A DNA stretch of 64,000 bases from HGM13006 sp963650135 (GCA_963650135.1 CAVJLG010000009.1:33892-97891); one strand, 5' to 3'. Counted from the first letter of the stretch, positions 52,291 to 61,475 are shown. Translations and numbers: made by a program. The notes: generated by a model not told the origin, from the sequence alone.

Positions 52291-53361
52291 ATGAAACGTG
52301 ACAACCCACTCCTGTCTGCCGGTGCAGCACTGCTGGCACTGTGCCTGCTTCTGACCGTTGGTGCATATAAGCTGGGCACCCTGCGTCGTACGGACGTGCC
52401 CCAGACACAGCCGGACGCTTTGGCTGCCAATGCCGAAGCATCTGAATTGACCGCCTCGAATCTTGACAGCAGTGCAAATGATGAAGCTGCCGCACCGATC
52501 CTTACGCTGCTGGGCGATGCAGAGATTACCACAGACACCAGCCTCCGCTTTGTGGACCCCGGCTGTACGGCCCAAGACGCGCTGGGGAACGATATATCTT
52601 CTTCCATCACCACCGAGGGCATTGTGCCCCAGGATACCCCGGGCGACTATACCATCCGCTATCGGGCCACCGACGCCAACGGCAACACCGCCACCATCCA
52701 GCGGGTAGTGCATGTGGAAGAAGCGCCGGAGATTCCCGACGACAAGGTGGTCTATCTGACCTTTGACGACGGCCCCGGCCCCTACACCCAGGAGCTTTTG
52801 GATGTGCTGGACAAGTATAACGTCAAGGCAACATTCTTTGTCACCAATGAAAATCCCGATAACCAGGATATGATTGCAAAGGAATACGCCGCTGGCCATT
52901 CCATCGGCATTCACAGCTATAGCCACGACTACGACAAAATCTATGCCAGCGTGGACGCCTATTTTGAGGATCTCCAGGCCATGCAGGATATTATTGTGGC
53001 CCAGACCGGTGAAGAGACGCACCTGGTCCGGTTCCCCGGCGGCAGCTCCAACACCGTATCGGACTTCAATCCCGGCATTATGACCGAGCTGGCCCAGGAC
53101 CTCCACGACCGTGGCTATGAATACTTCGACTGGAACATCACCAGCGGTGACGCAGGCGATACCACCAGCACCGATGATATCGTAAACAATGTCATCGGTG
53201 GAATCAGCGTCTACAGCGTCTCTGTGGTATTGCAGCACGACATCAAGGATTTCAGCGTTGCAGCTGTGGAGCAGATCATCCAGTGGGGCCTGGACAACGG
53301 CTATACCTTCCTGCCGCTTCGTCTCGACAGCCCGAATGCCCATCACACCATCAACAACTGA
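52291..53361 (+). CDS. Polysaccharide deacetylase with one DUF5011 domain (surface)
   Basis: A 356-residue exported protein. A membrane anchor lies at residues ~9-26 (AGAALLALCLLLTVGAY), then a Ser/Asn linker. A DUF5011 Ig-like domain (ILTLLGDAEITTD to TATIQRVVHV) follows. The catalytic NodB domain has TFDDGPGPY, the zinc motif HSYSH, RFPGGSSN, FDWN and LQHD. It probably removes N-acetyl groups from peptidoglycan or another surface glycan. AGGAAGG lies ahead of the ATG. A close paralog follows directly. Confidence 0.92.
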   Translation: MKRDNPLLSAGAALLALCLLLTVGAYKLGTLRRTDVPQTQPDALAANAEASELTASNLDSSANDEAAAPILTLLGDAEITTDTSLRFVDPGCTAQDALGNDISSSITTEGIVPQDTPGDYTIRYRATDANGNTATIQRVVHVEEAPEIPDDKVVYLTFDDGPGPYTQELLDVLDKYNVKATFFVTNENPDNQDMIAKEYAAGHSIGIHSYSHDYDKIYASVDAYFEDLQAMQDIIVAQTGEETHLVRFPGGSSNTVSDFNPGIMTELAQDLHDRGYEYFDWNITSGDAGDTTSTDDIVNNVIGGISVYSVSVVLQHDIKDFSVAAVEQIIQWGLDNGYTFLPLRLDSPNAHHTINN

Positions 53362-53370
53362 TTTTGCCTG

Positions 53371-53408
53371 GCCGTACCGGAGTTTTAGACTTTGGTACGG
53401 CTTTTTTA
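53371..53408 (+). terminator. Intrinsic terminator
   Basis: GCCGTACC and GGTACGGC arms followed by TTTTTTA separate the two deacetylase genes. Confidence 0.85.
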
Positions 53409-53436
53409 TTCTTTTTTTAAGGCGTTACGCAACTTC

Positions 53437-53465
53437 TTGCAGTTTTTTGTCATCTGTAATAGAAT
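53437..53465 (+). promoter_or_regulatory. Promoter of the second deacetylase operon
   Basis: TTGCAG (53437-53442), 17 bases, TAGAAT (53460-53465); AGGAAGAAGG precedes ATG 53509. Confidence 0.65.
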
Positions 53466-53508
53466 AAGAACACGGAAATCATTTCACGGAAGGAAGAAGG
53501 TTATTTCT

Positions 53509-55143
53509 ATGAAACGCAAAAAGCCCTTGATGATCGTCAGCATTGTGATCCTGGCGCTGTGCCTGCTGGTTGTTGGCATCTATCTCTTTGGGGGCTGGAA
53601 AATCACCGTTTCCCTGGACGGCGATTCGGATATGCAGGTTGCATACGGGGAAACCTATACCGAGCCCGGGGCCGAGGCATGGCTGACGGGGCTGCATTTT
53701 ATCAAAATCTCCGTTCCGGTGGAGGCGGACCGCACCACCATTCCCACCGATACCCTGACCACCTATAGCATTCACTATTCCGCTGAGATGCTGGGATTTC
53801 AGGGTACAGCGGACCGCACCGTCGAAGTGGTAGACGATACCCCGCCGGATCTTACGCTGACCACCGATCCCGACGCCTATACGCTCCCGGGCCACTCCTA
53901 TGAAGAGGAGGGCTACACCGCCACGGACAATTACGACGGCGATCTCACCGATCAGGTGCAGTCCTATGAGGAAAACGGCGTGGTTTACTACTCCGTCACC
54001 GATTCCTCCGGCAATACTGCCACCGCCCAGCGGACTATCGTTTATGATGACCGCACTGCCCCCGTTATTACCCTGGCAGGCGACAATCCCCTTATCGTGG
54101 AAAAGGGCACCGAGGTACAGGAACCGGGCTATACGGCCATTGACGACTGCGACGGCGATATCACCGGCCGGGTGGTAGTCACACAAGGGGACGGGGTGAT
54201 TGACTACACCGCCACCGACGCCCACGGCAACACCGCCACGGTACAGCGCGCGCTGGAATATGTCGATACCACGCCGCCGGAAATCACCCTCAGCGGCAAC
54301 GCCGAAATGACCATTCAGTCCGGCGATTCCTTCACCGACCCCGGCTATACCGCCCAGGATGCAGGCGACGGCGACGTGACCGCCGCTGTCACCACCGACG
54401 GCGCTGTGGACCCGGGCACGCCCGGCGACTATACCATCACCTACAGCGTCACCGACTCCGCCGGAAACACCGGTACCGCCCAGCGGCTGGTCCATGTGAA
54501 GCAGCCCCCTGAGAAACCCGGCGATAAAGTGGTCTATCTGACCTTTGACGACGGCCCCGGCCCCTATACCCAGGAGCTGCTGGATGTGCTGGCGAAATAT
54601 AATGTCAAGGCGACGTTTTTCGTCACCAATTCCAACTCCAAATACCAGAACATGATCTATCAGGAATACGCTGCCGGGCACGCCATTGGCATTCATACCT
54701 ATTGCCACGACTATGATAAAATATATGCCAGCGAGGACGCTTACTTTAAGGACCTCCAGTCCATGCAGGATGTGATTGTGGCCCAAACCGGGCAGTCTAC
54801 CAATATCATCCGTTTCCCCGGCGGCAGCTCCAACACCGTATCGGATATCACCCCGGGACTGATGACTACTCTGAGCCAAGAGGTGCAGAACCGCGGCTAT
54901 CAATACTTCGACTGGAACGTTTCCAGCGGCGACGCAGGGGAGACGACCAGCACCGACAAGGTTGTGGAGAATGTCATCAATGGCATAAAAAGCCATAACG
55001 TCTCCGTTGTGCTCCAGCACGATATCAAGGAGTTCAGCGTTGCGGCGGTAGAAAAAATCATTCAGTGGGGCCTGAACAATGGCTATACCTTCCTGCCCCT
55101 GAACTATAACAGCCCACCGGCCCATCACCATATCAATAACTGA
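53509..55143 (+). CDS. Polysaccharide deacetylase with three or four DUF5011 domains (surface)
   Basis: A 544-residue paralog of the preceding gene. After a membrane anchor (MIVSIVILALCLLVVGIYLF) comes a degenerate Ig-like unit, then three clearer DUF5011 repeats beginning PPDLTLTTD, APVITLAGD and PPEITLSGN, each ending in a SGNTA-like turn. The NodB domain has TFDDGPGPY, HTYCH, RFPGGSSN, FDWN and LQHD. The catalytic parts of the two genes are very similar, including their HHxINN ends, so a recent duplication with repeat gain is likely. It is followed after 16 bases by a glycoside hydrolase. Confidence 0.92.
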   Translation: MKRKKPLMIVSIVILALCLLVVGIYLFGGWKITVSLDGDSDMQVAYGETYTEPGAEAWLTGLHFIKISVPVEADRTTIPTDTLTTYSIHYSAEMLGFQGTADRTVEVVDDTPPDLTLTTDPDAYTLPGHSYEEEGYTATDNYDGDLTDQVQSYEENGVVYYSVTDSSGNTATAQRTIVYDDRTAPVITLAGDNPLIVEKGTEVQEPGYTAIDDCDGDITGRVVVTQGDGVIDYTATDAHGNTATVQRALEYVDTTPPEITLSGNAEMTIQSGDSFTDPGYTAQDAGDGDVTAAVTTDGAVDPGTPGDYTITYSVTDSAGNTGTAQRLVHVKQPPEKPGDKVVYLTFDDGPGPYTQELLDVLAKYNVKATFFVTNSNSKYQNMIYQEYAAGHAIGIHTYCHDYDKIYASEDAYFKDLQSMQDVIVAQTGQSTNIIRFPGGSSNTVSDITPGLMTTLSQEVQNRGYQYFDWNVSSGDAGETTSTDKVVENVINGIKSHNVSVVLQHDIKEFSVAAVEKIIQWGLNNGYTFLPLNYNSPPAHHHINN

Positions 55144-55159
55144 CGAAGGGAGATTTACG

Positions 55160-57526
55160 ATGCGAATTGACTGGAACGATTCCTGGATGTTTTCTCCGGA
55201 ATACAGCGATGAAATGCGCCATCTGCCCATGACCGGCAACCAGGGCACCGAGGTTCGGCTGCCCCATACGGTCTGTGAAACCCCATACAACTACTTTGAC
55301 GACAAATGCTATCAAACCGTCTCCTGCTATCAGCGGATGATTCCCTACACCCCGGAGTGGGAGGGGAAAAGCCTCCGGCTTACCTTCTTGGGTGCCGCCC
55401 ATCAGGCTCAGGTCTATCTCAATGGCGAGCTACTTAGGGAGCATGGCTGCGGCTACACGGCCTTTACCGTGGACCTGACCGGTAAACTCACCCAGGAGGA
55501 CAATCTGCTGACCGTGCGCCTGGACAGCCGGGAAAATTTGAACATTCCGCCTTTCGGCAATGTGATCGACTATATGACCTATGGCGGACTGTACCGCGAG
55601 GTCTATCTGGAGGTACAGGACCCGTGCCACATCCGGGACGTATTCCCGAAAATCCAGCTCACAGACGACGGCGTGCGCATGGACTGCGAAATCTATGTCT
55701 CTCCGGCATGCAATCGTCAGCCCTGCCATACCCGCCAGAGCCTGCATCGGCTGGACGGCTCTCTGGTGGCCCAGCTGCCCCAGGATCGGAGCCGGTATCT
55801 GCTCCACAACGTTGCCCTTTGGTCCCCGGCGCATCCCAACCTCTATTTGCTGCGGACAGAGCTCTTAATTGGCGACACCTTGGTGGATGTGCGGGAAGAC
55901 CGAATGGGCTTCCGCCAGGTGGATTTCCGGGCAGACGGCCTGTATATCAACGGGGAGAAGACCAAGCTGCGGGGGCTGGACCGGCATCAGAGCTATCCCT
56001 ATGTGGGCTATGCCATGCCGGAGTCCATGCAGAAATACGACGCCGACCTGCTGAAAAATGAACTGGGCTGCAACGCCGTGCGGACTTCGCACTATCCCCA
56101 GTCCCATCATTTTCTGGACCGGTGCGACGAGCTGGGCCTGCTGGTATTTACCGAAATTCCCGGCTGGCAGCACATCGGCAATAAGGAATGGCAGGCCCAG
56201 GCCATGGAAAACACCCGTGAAATGGTTGCCCAGTACCGAAATCACCCCTCCATTTTCCTCTGGGGCGTGCGCATCAACGAATCCCAGGACAACGACAATT
56301 TGTACCGGGAAACCAACCGCATCGCCCATGAGCTGGACGCCACCCGGCCCACCAGCGGCGTTCGCTACCTCCAGCACAGCAGCCTTTTGGAGGATGTTTA
56401 TGCCTTCAACGACTTCTCCTATGCCGGCGATGGAACCGGCTGCCTGCCCAAAGCTCAGGTCACCCCGGATATGGAAAAGGGCTATCTGATCTCGGAGTAT
56501 AACGGCCATATGTTCCCCACCAAGCCCTTTGACTGCGAGGCCCATCGGCTGGAGCATACCCTGCGCCATGCCGCGGTGGTGGACGCCTATTACGGTCAGG
56601 AAGATATCGCAGGCGGCTTTGGCTGGTGCATGTTCGACTATAACACCCATAAGGACTTCGGCAGCGGCGATCGGATCTGCTATCACGGGGTGATGGATAT
56701 GTTCCGGAACCGCAAGCTGGCGGGCTATCTCTATGCCGCACAGCAGGAGGATCATCCGGTGCTGGAGCTGTCCTCGTCCATGGACATTGGCGAGCATCCC
56801 GCCGGTGTGATCGGTGACATCTATGCCATCACCAATGCGGATTCCGTGCGGCTCTATAAAAACGGTCGGTTTATTGCGGAATTTTCCGGTTCGCCTTACG
56901 GCAATATGCCCCATGGACCGATTCTCATCGATGATTTCGTGGGCAATCAGCTGGTGGAGGACGCTGGGTTGCCCCAGGATGCGGCCTGTGCGGTGAAGGA
57001 GATTCTCCTGGCCGCCAACCGTTATGGCATTGCGTCGCTGCCCCAGGAGATTCTCGCGCTCCAGGCCCAATGTGAAACCTGCTATGGCATCACCCAGGAG
57101 GAGATCATGGGATATTATGGTCGCTATATCGGCAATTGGGGGCAAAGCGCCACCAGCTATCGGTTTGAGGGCATCAAGGATGGCCATGTGGTCGCCGTGG
57201 TCACCCGCCAGCCCACACAGCAGGTACAGCTCCAGCTCAATCCCTCTCACACCCAACTGGTGGAGGGCAGCACCTATGATGTGGCAGCCCTCCGCATCGA
57301 AGCCAGAAGCGACTGCGGAAATCTTTTGCCGTTCTATCAGGAGCCGGTGCAGCTGTCCGTCTCCGGTGACATTGCGCTGATCGGTCCCAGCGTGATCTCC
57401 CTCAAGGGCGGCATGGGCGGCACCTATGTAAAGTCCCTGGGCCGGGAAGGGCAGGGGACCTTGACCGTTTCCGCCCCCGGCGCTCCGACGCTTACGGTGG
57501 TATTTGCGGTTTCTATTTCCAAGTAA
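55160..57526 (+). CDS. Glycoside hydrolase family 2 enzyme (beta-galactosidase-like)
   Basis: A 788-residue GH2 protein with the usual sandwich, Ig-like and TIM-barrel order (jelly-roll MIPYTPEWEGKSLRLTFLGA, then YGGLYREVYLE). The acid/base is Glu374 in WGVRINESQD and the nucleophile is Glu446 in LISEYNGH. A C-terminal Ig-like region follows (HTQLVEGSTYDVAALRIEAR). No signal peptide is seen, so it acts in the cytosol. The sugar specificity is unknown (galactoside, glucuronide or mannoside). It is probably co-transcribed with the second deacetylase. Confidence 0.9.
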   Translation: MRIDWNDSWMFSPEYSDEMRHLPMTGNQGTEVRLPHTVCETPYNYFDDKCYQTVSCYQRMIPYTPEWEGKSLRLTFLGAAHQAQVYLNGELLREHGCGYTAFTVDLTGKLTQEDNLLTVRLDSRENLNIPPFGNVIDYMTYGGLYREVYLEVQDPCHIRDVFPKIQLTDDGVRMDCEIYVSPACNRQPCHTRQSLHRLDGSLVAQLPQDRSRYLLHNVALWSPAHPNLYLLRTELLIGDTLVDVREDRMGFRQVDFRADGLYINGEKTKLRGLDRHQSYPYVGYAMPESMQKYDADLLKNELGCNAVRTSHYPQSHHFLDRCDELGLLVFTEIPGWQHIGNKEWQAQAMENTREMVAQYRNHPSIFLWGVRINESQDNDNLYRETNRIAHELDATRPTSGVRYLQHSSLLEDVYAFNDFSYAGDGTGCLPKAQVTPDMEKGYLISEYNGHMFPTKPFDCEAHRLEHTLRHAAVVDAYYGQEDIAGGFGWCMFDYNTHKDFGSGDRICYHGVMDMFRNRKLAGYLYAAQQEDHPVLELSSSMDIGEHPAGVIGDIYAITNADSVRLYKNGRFIAEFSGSPYGNMPHGPILIDDFVGNQLVEDAGLPQDAACAVKEILLAANRYGIASLPQEILALQAQCETCYGITQEEIMGYYGRYIGNWGQSATSYRFEGIKDGHVVAVVTRQPTQQVQLQLNPSHTQLVEGSTYDVAALRIEARSDCGNLLPFYQEPVQLSVSGDIALIGPSVISLKGGMGGTYVKSLGREGQGTLTVSAPGAPTLTVVFAVSISK

Positions 57527-57535
57527 ACAAGCTCG

Positions 57536-57573
57536 TCCCCCGGAATGGCTGCCGCTGTTCCAGGGGATTTTTT
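57536..57573 (+). terminator. Intrinsic terminator of the GH2 gene
   Basis: TCCCCCGGAA and TTCCAGGGGA arms with one mismatch, then six T. Confidence 0.75.
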
Positions 57574-57689
57574 GCCCCAAGACACACGCCGGACACAGCC
57601 GATTGATATATTTTTGGTAAAAGGCGGAACGTTTTCCCTGTTTTCTGCGTCTATATAAGTGAGCGGACAAAAAAGAAGGAGTGACCCCC

Positions 57690-58724
57690 ATGAAAGCGTC
57701 GATGATCGCCATAACCCTTTGCTTGGCACTGTTTACCAGCTGCGCCCATGCGCCGGTTACTGCTGCCCCGGTTGTGCCGGAGGGCGAGCCGCTGATTGCG
57801 GATACCGAACAGCTGGAATCGGTGATTTATCGGGATTTTGACGAAACCTGGTATGTGATCCATACAGGCGATCGCGGTTTTTCTCAGGTGGAAACCGCCC
57901 TTTCTCAGCTTCACGGCGAGCCCTGCGACGAGCCTGACCGCACCGGCTGCTATGATTTTTCTTTTACGCTGGGCGATATCACCCATGACCTGGCGCTTAC
58001 CTCCGGCGACAGCAAAGCCTATGTCTATCTGGACGATCAATGGTACCGGACCGATTTGAATGATGATTGGGAGCAAAACCTCGTCAAGCTGCTGCTCAGC
58101 AAGGGCGATCCCATTCCCAAGGAGCAGTGGATTCATAACCCGGACTATGTTTCTCTGTCCGTGTTGCTGCGGAACAATTCCGAAATCTCCGGTCAAACCC
58201 AGACCATATGCTATCACGTTGCCCCCTATGAATATGCCGCGGATATTCCCATGGAGTCCCTTATCAAAAGCGGTACGCTGCCGGAGCTTGACCACTTTAC
58301 GGGCTGCTACAGCCTGGGGCAGTATCAAACCGACGGCAGCCTGTGGTCCTACACCGCCCGATGGTATTACGAATCGGACGATCCCAAGGAATATCAGCAG
58401 CTCGCCCTGACCATTTGGAGCGAAAAGCCCAAGGACCCCGAAAACACCGACGGCATGATTCTCTTTACGCCCAGTGACCTGACCAAAACCGAGCTCATCG
58501 ATTCCCATGGGCGTTCCGTTCGAGTGTATGGCGACGGTACAACCGAAACCCGGGCCAGCCGCCTGATATTTACCCTGCCCAATGGGGTATATTGCCAGAT
58601 TGTCGCTTTTGATACGGTGGATTCCGATGATGTCATGGCGATTCTCCGGTGCCTGATTGCGCATGGCTTTGACCCGGACGATTACGCCCAAGTTCCGGAC
58701 GCGGAGAGCGGCTATTCGTCCTAA
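57690..58724 (+). CDS. Putative lipoprotein, unknown
   Basis: A 344-residue exported protein with a short signal sequence ending LFTSCAH (Cys18); the -3 position is Phe, a weak lipobox. The mature part has two similar halves rich in Asp and aromatic residues (YVIHTGDRGFSQVET and YHVAPYEYAADIP), with no enzyme motif that I can identify. The ATG at 57690 follows AAGGAG by 8 bases. The gene stands alone between terminators. Confidence 0.75.
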   Translation: MKASMIAITLCLALFTSCAHAPVTAAPVVPEGEPLIADTEQLESVIYRDFDETWYVIHTGDRGFSQVETALSQLHGEPCDEPDRTGCYDFSFTLGDITHDLALTSGDSKAYVYLDDQWYRTDLNDDWEQNLVKLLLSKGDPIPKEQWIHNPDYVSLSVLLRNNSEISGQTQTICYHVAPYEYAADIPMESLIKSGTLPELDHFTGCYSLGQYQTDGSLWSYTARWYYESDDPKEYQQLALTIWSEKPKDPENTDGMILFTPSDLTKTELIDSHGRSVRVYGDGTTETRASRLIFTLPNGVYCQIVAFDTVDSDDVMAILRCLIAHGFDPDDYAQVPDAESGYSS

Positions 58725-58735
58725 TATAGAAACTT

Positions 58736-58772
58736 CCTGCGGCAGAGTATCATGCTCCGCCGCAGGTTTTTC
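58736..58772. terminator. Bidirectional terminator
   Basis: CCTGCGGCAGAG and CTCCGCCGCAGG form a stem with one mismatch, and GTTTTTC follows on the plus strand. Confidence 0.85.
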
Positions 58773-58774
58773 GC

Positions 58775-59377
58775 TTATTTCTCGAGATTCAAGGCCGGAT
58801 TGAACGCATAGATATTCCGCCGATCCAACTGGTCCTTGAGCACCTCCATGGCCTCGCCAAACCGCTGGAAATGAACCACCTCTCGGGCCCGCAGGAATTT
58901 AATTACGTCGTTTACGTCCGGGTCGTCAGACAGCAGGAGAATGTTGTCATAGGTCGCCCGGGCCTTCTGTTCCGCCGCCATGTTCTCCGTCAGGTCCGCC
59001 ACGGGATCGCCCTTGGACGCCATACTGGCCGCATTCCACGGGGAACCGGAGGCCGCAGTGGGATATACCCCAACACCGTGATCCACGAAATAGGGCGAAA
59101 ATGCGCTGTCTTCCAGCTGGCTGTCCTTGAGATTCCGGGTAAGCTGATGGACCAAGGTGCCGATCATCTCTAAGTGGCCGAGCTCTTCCGTTCCGATGTC
59201 TGTCAAAAGTGCTTTTAATTTTGCATCGGGCATACTATAGCGCTGGGACAAATAGCGAAGGGATGCGCCGAGTTCGCCGTCTGGACCTCCATACTGCGTG
59301 ATAATAATACTTGCCAGCTTGGGGTTAGGCTTCCGAATATTGATGGGATATTGAAGCCGCTTTTCATAGACAAACAT
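58775..59377 (-). CDS. cotJC: Spore coat protein CotJC (manganese-catalase family)
   Basis: A 200-residue ferritin-like protein related to manganese catalases. Metal-ligand helices include GTEELGHLEMIGTL (Glu, Glu, His) and EQKARATYDNILLL with REVVHFQRFGEA (Glu, His). IRKPNPKLASIIITQYGG is typical of CotJC. In Bacillus, CotJC is incorporated in the spore coat with CotJA and CotJB. AAGGAGGTG lies within the end of the cotJA-cotJB fusion gene just before the ATG. Confidence 0.95.
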   Translation of the reverse strand: MFVYEKRLQYPINIRKPNPKLASIIITQYGGPDGELGASLRYLSQRYSMPDAKLKALLTDIGTEELGHLEMIGTLVHQLTRNLKDSQLEDSAFSPYFVDHGVGVYPTAASGSPWNAASMASKGDPVADLTENMAAEQKARATYDNILLLSDDPDVNDVIKFLRAREVVHFQRFGEAMEVLKDQLDRRNIYAFNPALNLEK

Positions 59378-59380
59378 GGG

Positions 59381-59872
59381 CTACACCTCCTTCTTTTCCA
59401 TTGCTGCGGTTTCCATGCGCGCCATATGCGCCTGCTGTGCGCTCTGGTCGTCCCAGGGCCAGGGGTCCGTGGCCCAGTCGCTGCCGTCGCTGGCGGTGAG
59501 CTGGAGGGGGCCATAGCGCCGCTCATACTCTGCAACGCCCTCGCCATAGAGCTTATTGTACTTCATAAATAGCTGCTGTGCCTCTTGGTCCTCGCCATGG
59601 GTGTCAAGATACAGCCCCAGCTCCTGCACCGCAAAGCCCAGGGCCATCAGCTCCTGTAAGGGTGTGGGCGTTTCGGCGGCCTCGTTGACCATGCCCCGAT
59701 AGGGAAGGTCCAGCCCGGGGAACAGGGTACCTCTTGCCAGGGCCTTATCGGCCTGATAGCTGCCGTCGGTATTCCGCTGCACCGGAACGTAGGGAACCGC
59801 CAGCATGCCGCACTGGGGCAGAATGCCGGTAGTCTGGGGATTGCATGGGGTCTGCTGTTTGTTTGTGTCCAA
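59381..59872 (-). CDS. cotJA-cotJB: Fused spore coat-associated protein CotJA-CotJB
   Basis: This 163-residue single reading frame joins two coat proteins that are separate in Bacillus. The first part carries the CotJA pattern LAVPYVPVQ, ALARGTLFPGLDLPY. The second has the CotJB pattern ELMALGFAVQELGLYLDTH, YGEGVAEYERRYGPL and WATDPWPWDDQ. A short linker (VNEAAETPTPL) separates them with no stop or start needed. TTG 59872 is chosen because AAAGGAGGT lies 9 bases upstream; ATG 59902 has no such site. CotJC follows after 3 bases. Confidence 0.88.
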   Translation of the reverse strand: MDTNKQQTPCNPQTTGILPQCGMLAVPYVPVQRNTDGSYQADKALARGTLFPGLDLPYRGMVNEAAETPTPLQELMALGFAVQELGLYLDTHGEDQEAQQLFMKYNKLYGEGVAEYERRYGPLQLTASDGSDWATDPWPWDDQSAQQAHMARMETAAMEKKEV

Positions 59873-59945
59873 TTTACAGTTACCTCCTTTACCTGATCTC
59901 ATGGGCAGTCTATGCGATTCCGGGAAAAACTGTTCGGATTATGGC

Positions 59946-59974
59946 TTTTCACCGGGGAATATCTGTGCTATAAT
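59946..59974 (+). promoter_or_regulatory. Promoter of the 60036 membrane gene
   Basis: TTTTCA (59946-59951), a 17-base spacer and an extended TGCTATAAT (-10 59969-59974). Confidence 0.65.
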
Positions 59975-60035
59975 GAAGGGACTATTTCGGTTTGCGGGAT
60001 TTTCCCGCCCATTTTCAGAAAGGAATCCTGCTTCT

Positions 60036-60659
60036 ATGGCTTCAAACGAGAAAAAAAAGCCCGAATTTTCCGCCCGCTCCGCCGACCCCAATGTAATGAC
60101 CAGTACCGATTTTTCCTTTGTTCGCAAGCATTGGTATGTGGGCATTAAAACCGTGGCGCTGTATATGATTTTCGCCATTCTCACCAGCTCCTTTACGGTG
60201 CCCCTTTGGGTCAACTGGACGTTTTCCATTCTTCTGCTGATTTTGTGGGTCTATTTTGACTATACCGACATCTATAAGCTGGCCATGCGCGACTACAACG
60301 TAGTCAAATACGGCTACATCGAATACAATCCCAAGCGCGGCCTGAAAACCGGTCTGCTGGCGCAGATTCCCGGCCTGGCCTGCGTGCTGCTGATGTGCGT
60401 GCTCTCCCTGGGCTCCGCCACCTGGTCGGATCTGTTCTCCGTGCTGTGGCTGGTGTTCTATGCGCCCTTTGCCACCTTTGTAGGGGCTATGAAGATGGTG
60501 GTGAATACCTCCGTCTGGGGCTATGCAATTTTCTACATCATCCCCATGCTGTTCCAGCCCATCATCGGCTACCTGGCCTACAAAAACGGCTACAACAACA
60601 AAGGTATCTTCTATAAGCTCATCTACAAGTCCCGGGATAAGGATAAGCGCCTGCGGTAA
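60036..60659 (+). CDS. Five-span membrane protein, unknown
   Basis: A 207-residue protein with a charged cytoplasmic N terminus (KKKPEFSARS) and about five hydrophobic segments, among them IKTVALYMIFAILTSSFTV and ALCVLLMCVLSL-like GLACVLLMCVLSLGS. The loop between spans two and three is basic (DIYKLAMRDYNVVKYGY). I do not recognise the family. AAAGGA precedes the ATG. It sits just upstream of cwlD and is separated from it by a hairpin. Confidence 0.75.
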   Translation: MASNEKKKPEFSARSADPNVMTSTDFSFVRKHWYVGIKTVALYMIFAILTSSFTVPLWVNWTFSILLLILWVYFDYTDIYKLAMRDYNVVKYGYIEYNPKRGLKTGLLAQIPGLACVLLMCVLSLGSATWSDLFSVLWLVFYAPFATFVGAMKMVVNTSVWGYAIFYIIPMLFQPIIGYLAYKNGYNNKGIFYKLIYKSRDKDKRLR

Positions 60660-60670
60660 GGCATATCCGG

Positions 60671-60704
60671 GAAACACCCTCATAGATTTTATGGGGGTGT
60701 TTTT
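60671..60704 (+). terminator. Hairpin terminator overlapping the cwlD ribosome binding site
   Basis: AACACCCTCATA and TATGGGGGTGTT form a stem followed by TTT and then the cwlD ATG. The GGGGG of the 3' arm is the only ribosome-binding-like sequence for cwlD. Folding would both end transcription and mask translation. Confidence 0.7.
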
Positions 60705-61475
60705 ATGAAGCAAGGTCGATTTCTGTCCTGTATGTATATGCTGTCGCTGACATTGCTCACTGCCTTTGCCCTGCACGGTCTTCGGGCCCAGGCAGCGGTG
60801 GCGGGGGAGGCAGCCATTCCGCGGGTCATTGTCCTGGACGCCGGTCATGGCGGGGCTGACGGCGGCGCATCCGGCCCGGACGGCACCCGGGAGTGCGACC
60901 TAAATCTCGCCATTGCCCAGCGAACCGACGCCGTTTTGGGCCTGCTGGGCGAAGAAACCAGGATGCTTCGCAGCAGTGATACCGATCTTTCTTCTTCCGA
61001 TGCCAAATCCATCTCCCAAAAGAAAGTCTCGGATATTCGCCGCCGGGTGGAGCTTGTCAACAGTCAGCCCGGGGCCCTGCTCATCAGCATTCACTGCAAC
61101 ACCTATTCCCAGACGCAATACCACGGGGCCCAGGTGTTCTATACCCCCACCGGGGAGACAAAGGAATTCGCTGAAACCATGCAGCTTGCCCTGAAAAAAG
61201 CGGTAGACCCCGGCAATGCCCGCATGGCGAAGACCATCTCGCCGGATGTTTACTTGATGAACCATATCAATGCCCCCGGACTTCTCATTGAGTGCGGCTT
61301 CCTCACCAATCCGCAGGAGCTGCAATCCCTCAAGGACCCGGACTATCAAACCAGGCTGGCGGTTACCATTGCAGTCACCGCCGCAAATCAAACGCCGGAG
61401 CAGACCTCCGGTGTATCACTGAGGACGTATTATGAAAGAGAAAACTGTATTTTACTGCACCTCCTGCGGCAATGA
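60705..61475 (+). CDS. cwlD: N-acetylmuramoyl-L-alanine amidase, CwlD-like
   Basis: A 256-residue exported amidase_3 enzyme with a signal/anchor at residues 8-31. Zinc ligands are His48 (DAGHGGADGG), Glu in RECDLNL and His in SIHCN; the catalytic Glu is in IECGFLTN. In spore formers CwlD prepares muramic-delta-lactam in the cortex. The arrangement next to radA is not diagnostic, and a vegetative amidase is the alternative. Its end overlaps radA by 44 bases. Confidence 0.9.
   Translation: MKQGRFLSCMYMLSLTLLTAFALHGLRAQAAVAGEAAIPRVIVLDAGHGGADGGASGPDGTRECDLNLAIAQRTDAVLGLLGEETRMLRSSDTDLSSSDAKSISQKKVSDIRRRVELVNSQPGALLISIHCNTYSQTQYHGAQVFYTPTGETKEFAETMQLALKKAVDPGNARMAKTISPDVYLMNHINAPGLLIECGFLTNPQELQSLKDPDYQTRLAVTIAVTAANQTPEQTSGVSLRTYYERENCILLHLLRQ

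Noticed and set aside
59905..60000. Sporulation sigma promoter upstream of the cotJ operon
   Set aside because: CATAGACT- and ATA-like boxes exist on the minus strand but the spacing (about 25 bases) does not fit sigma E or K.
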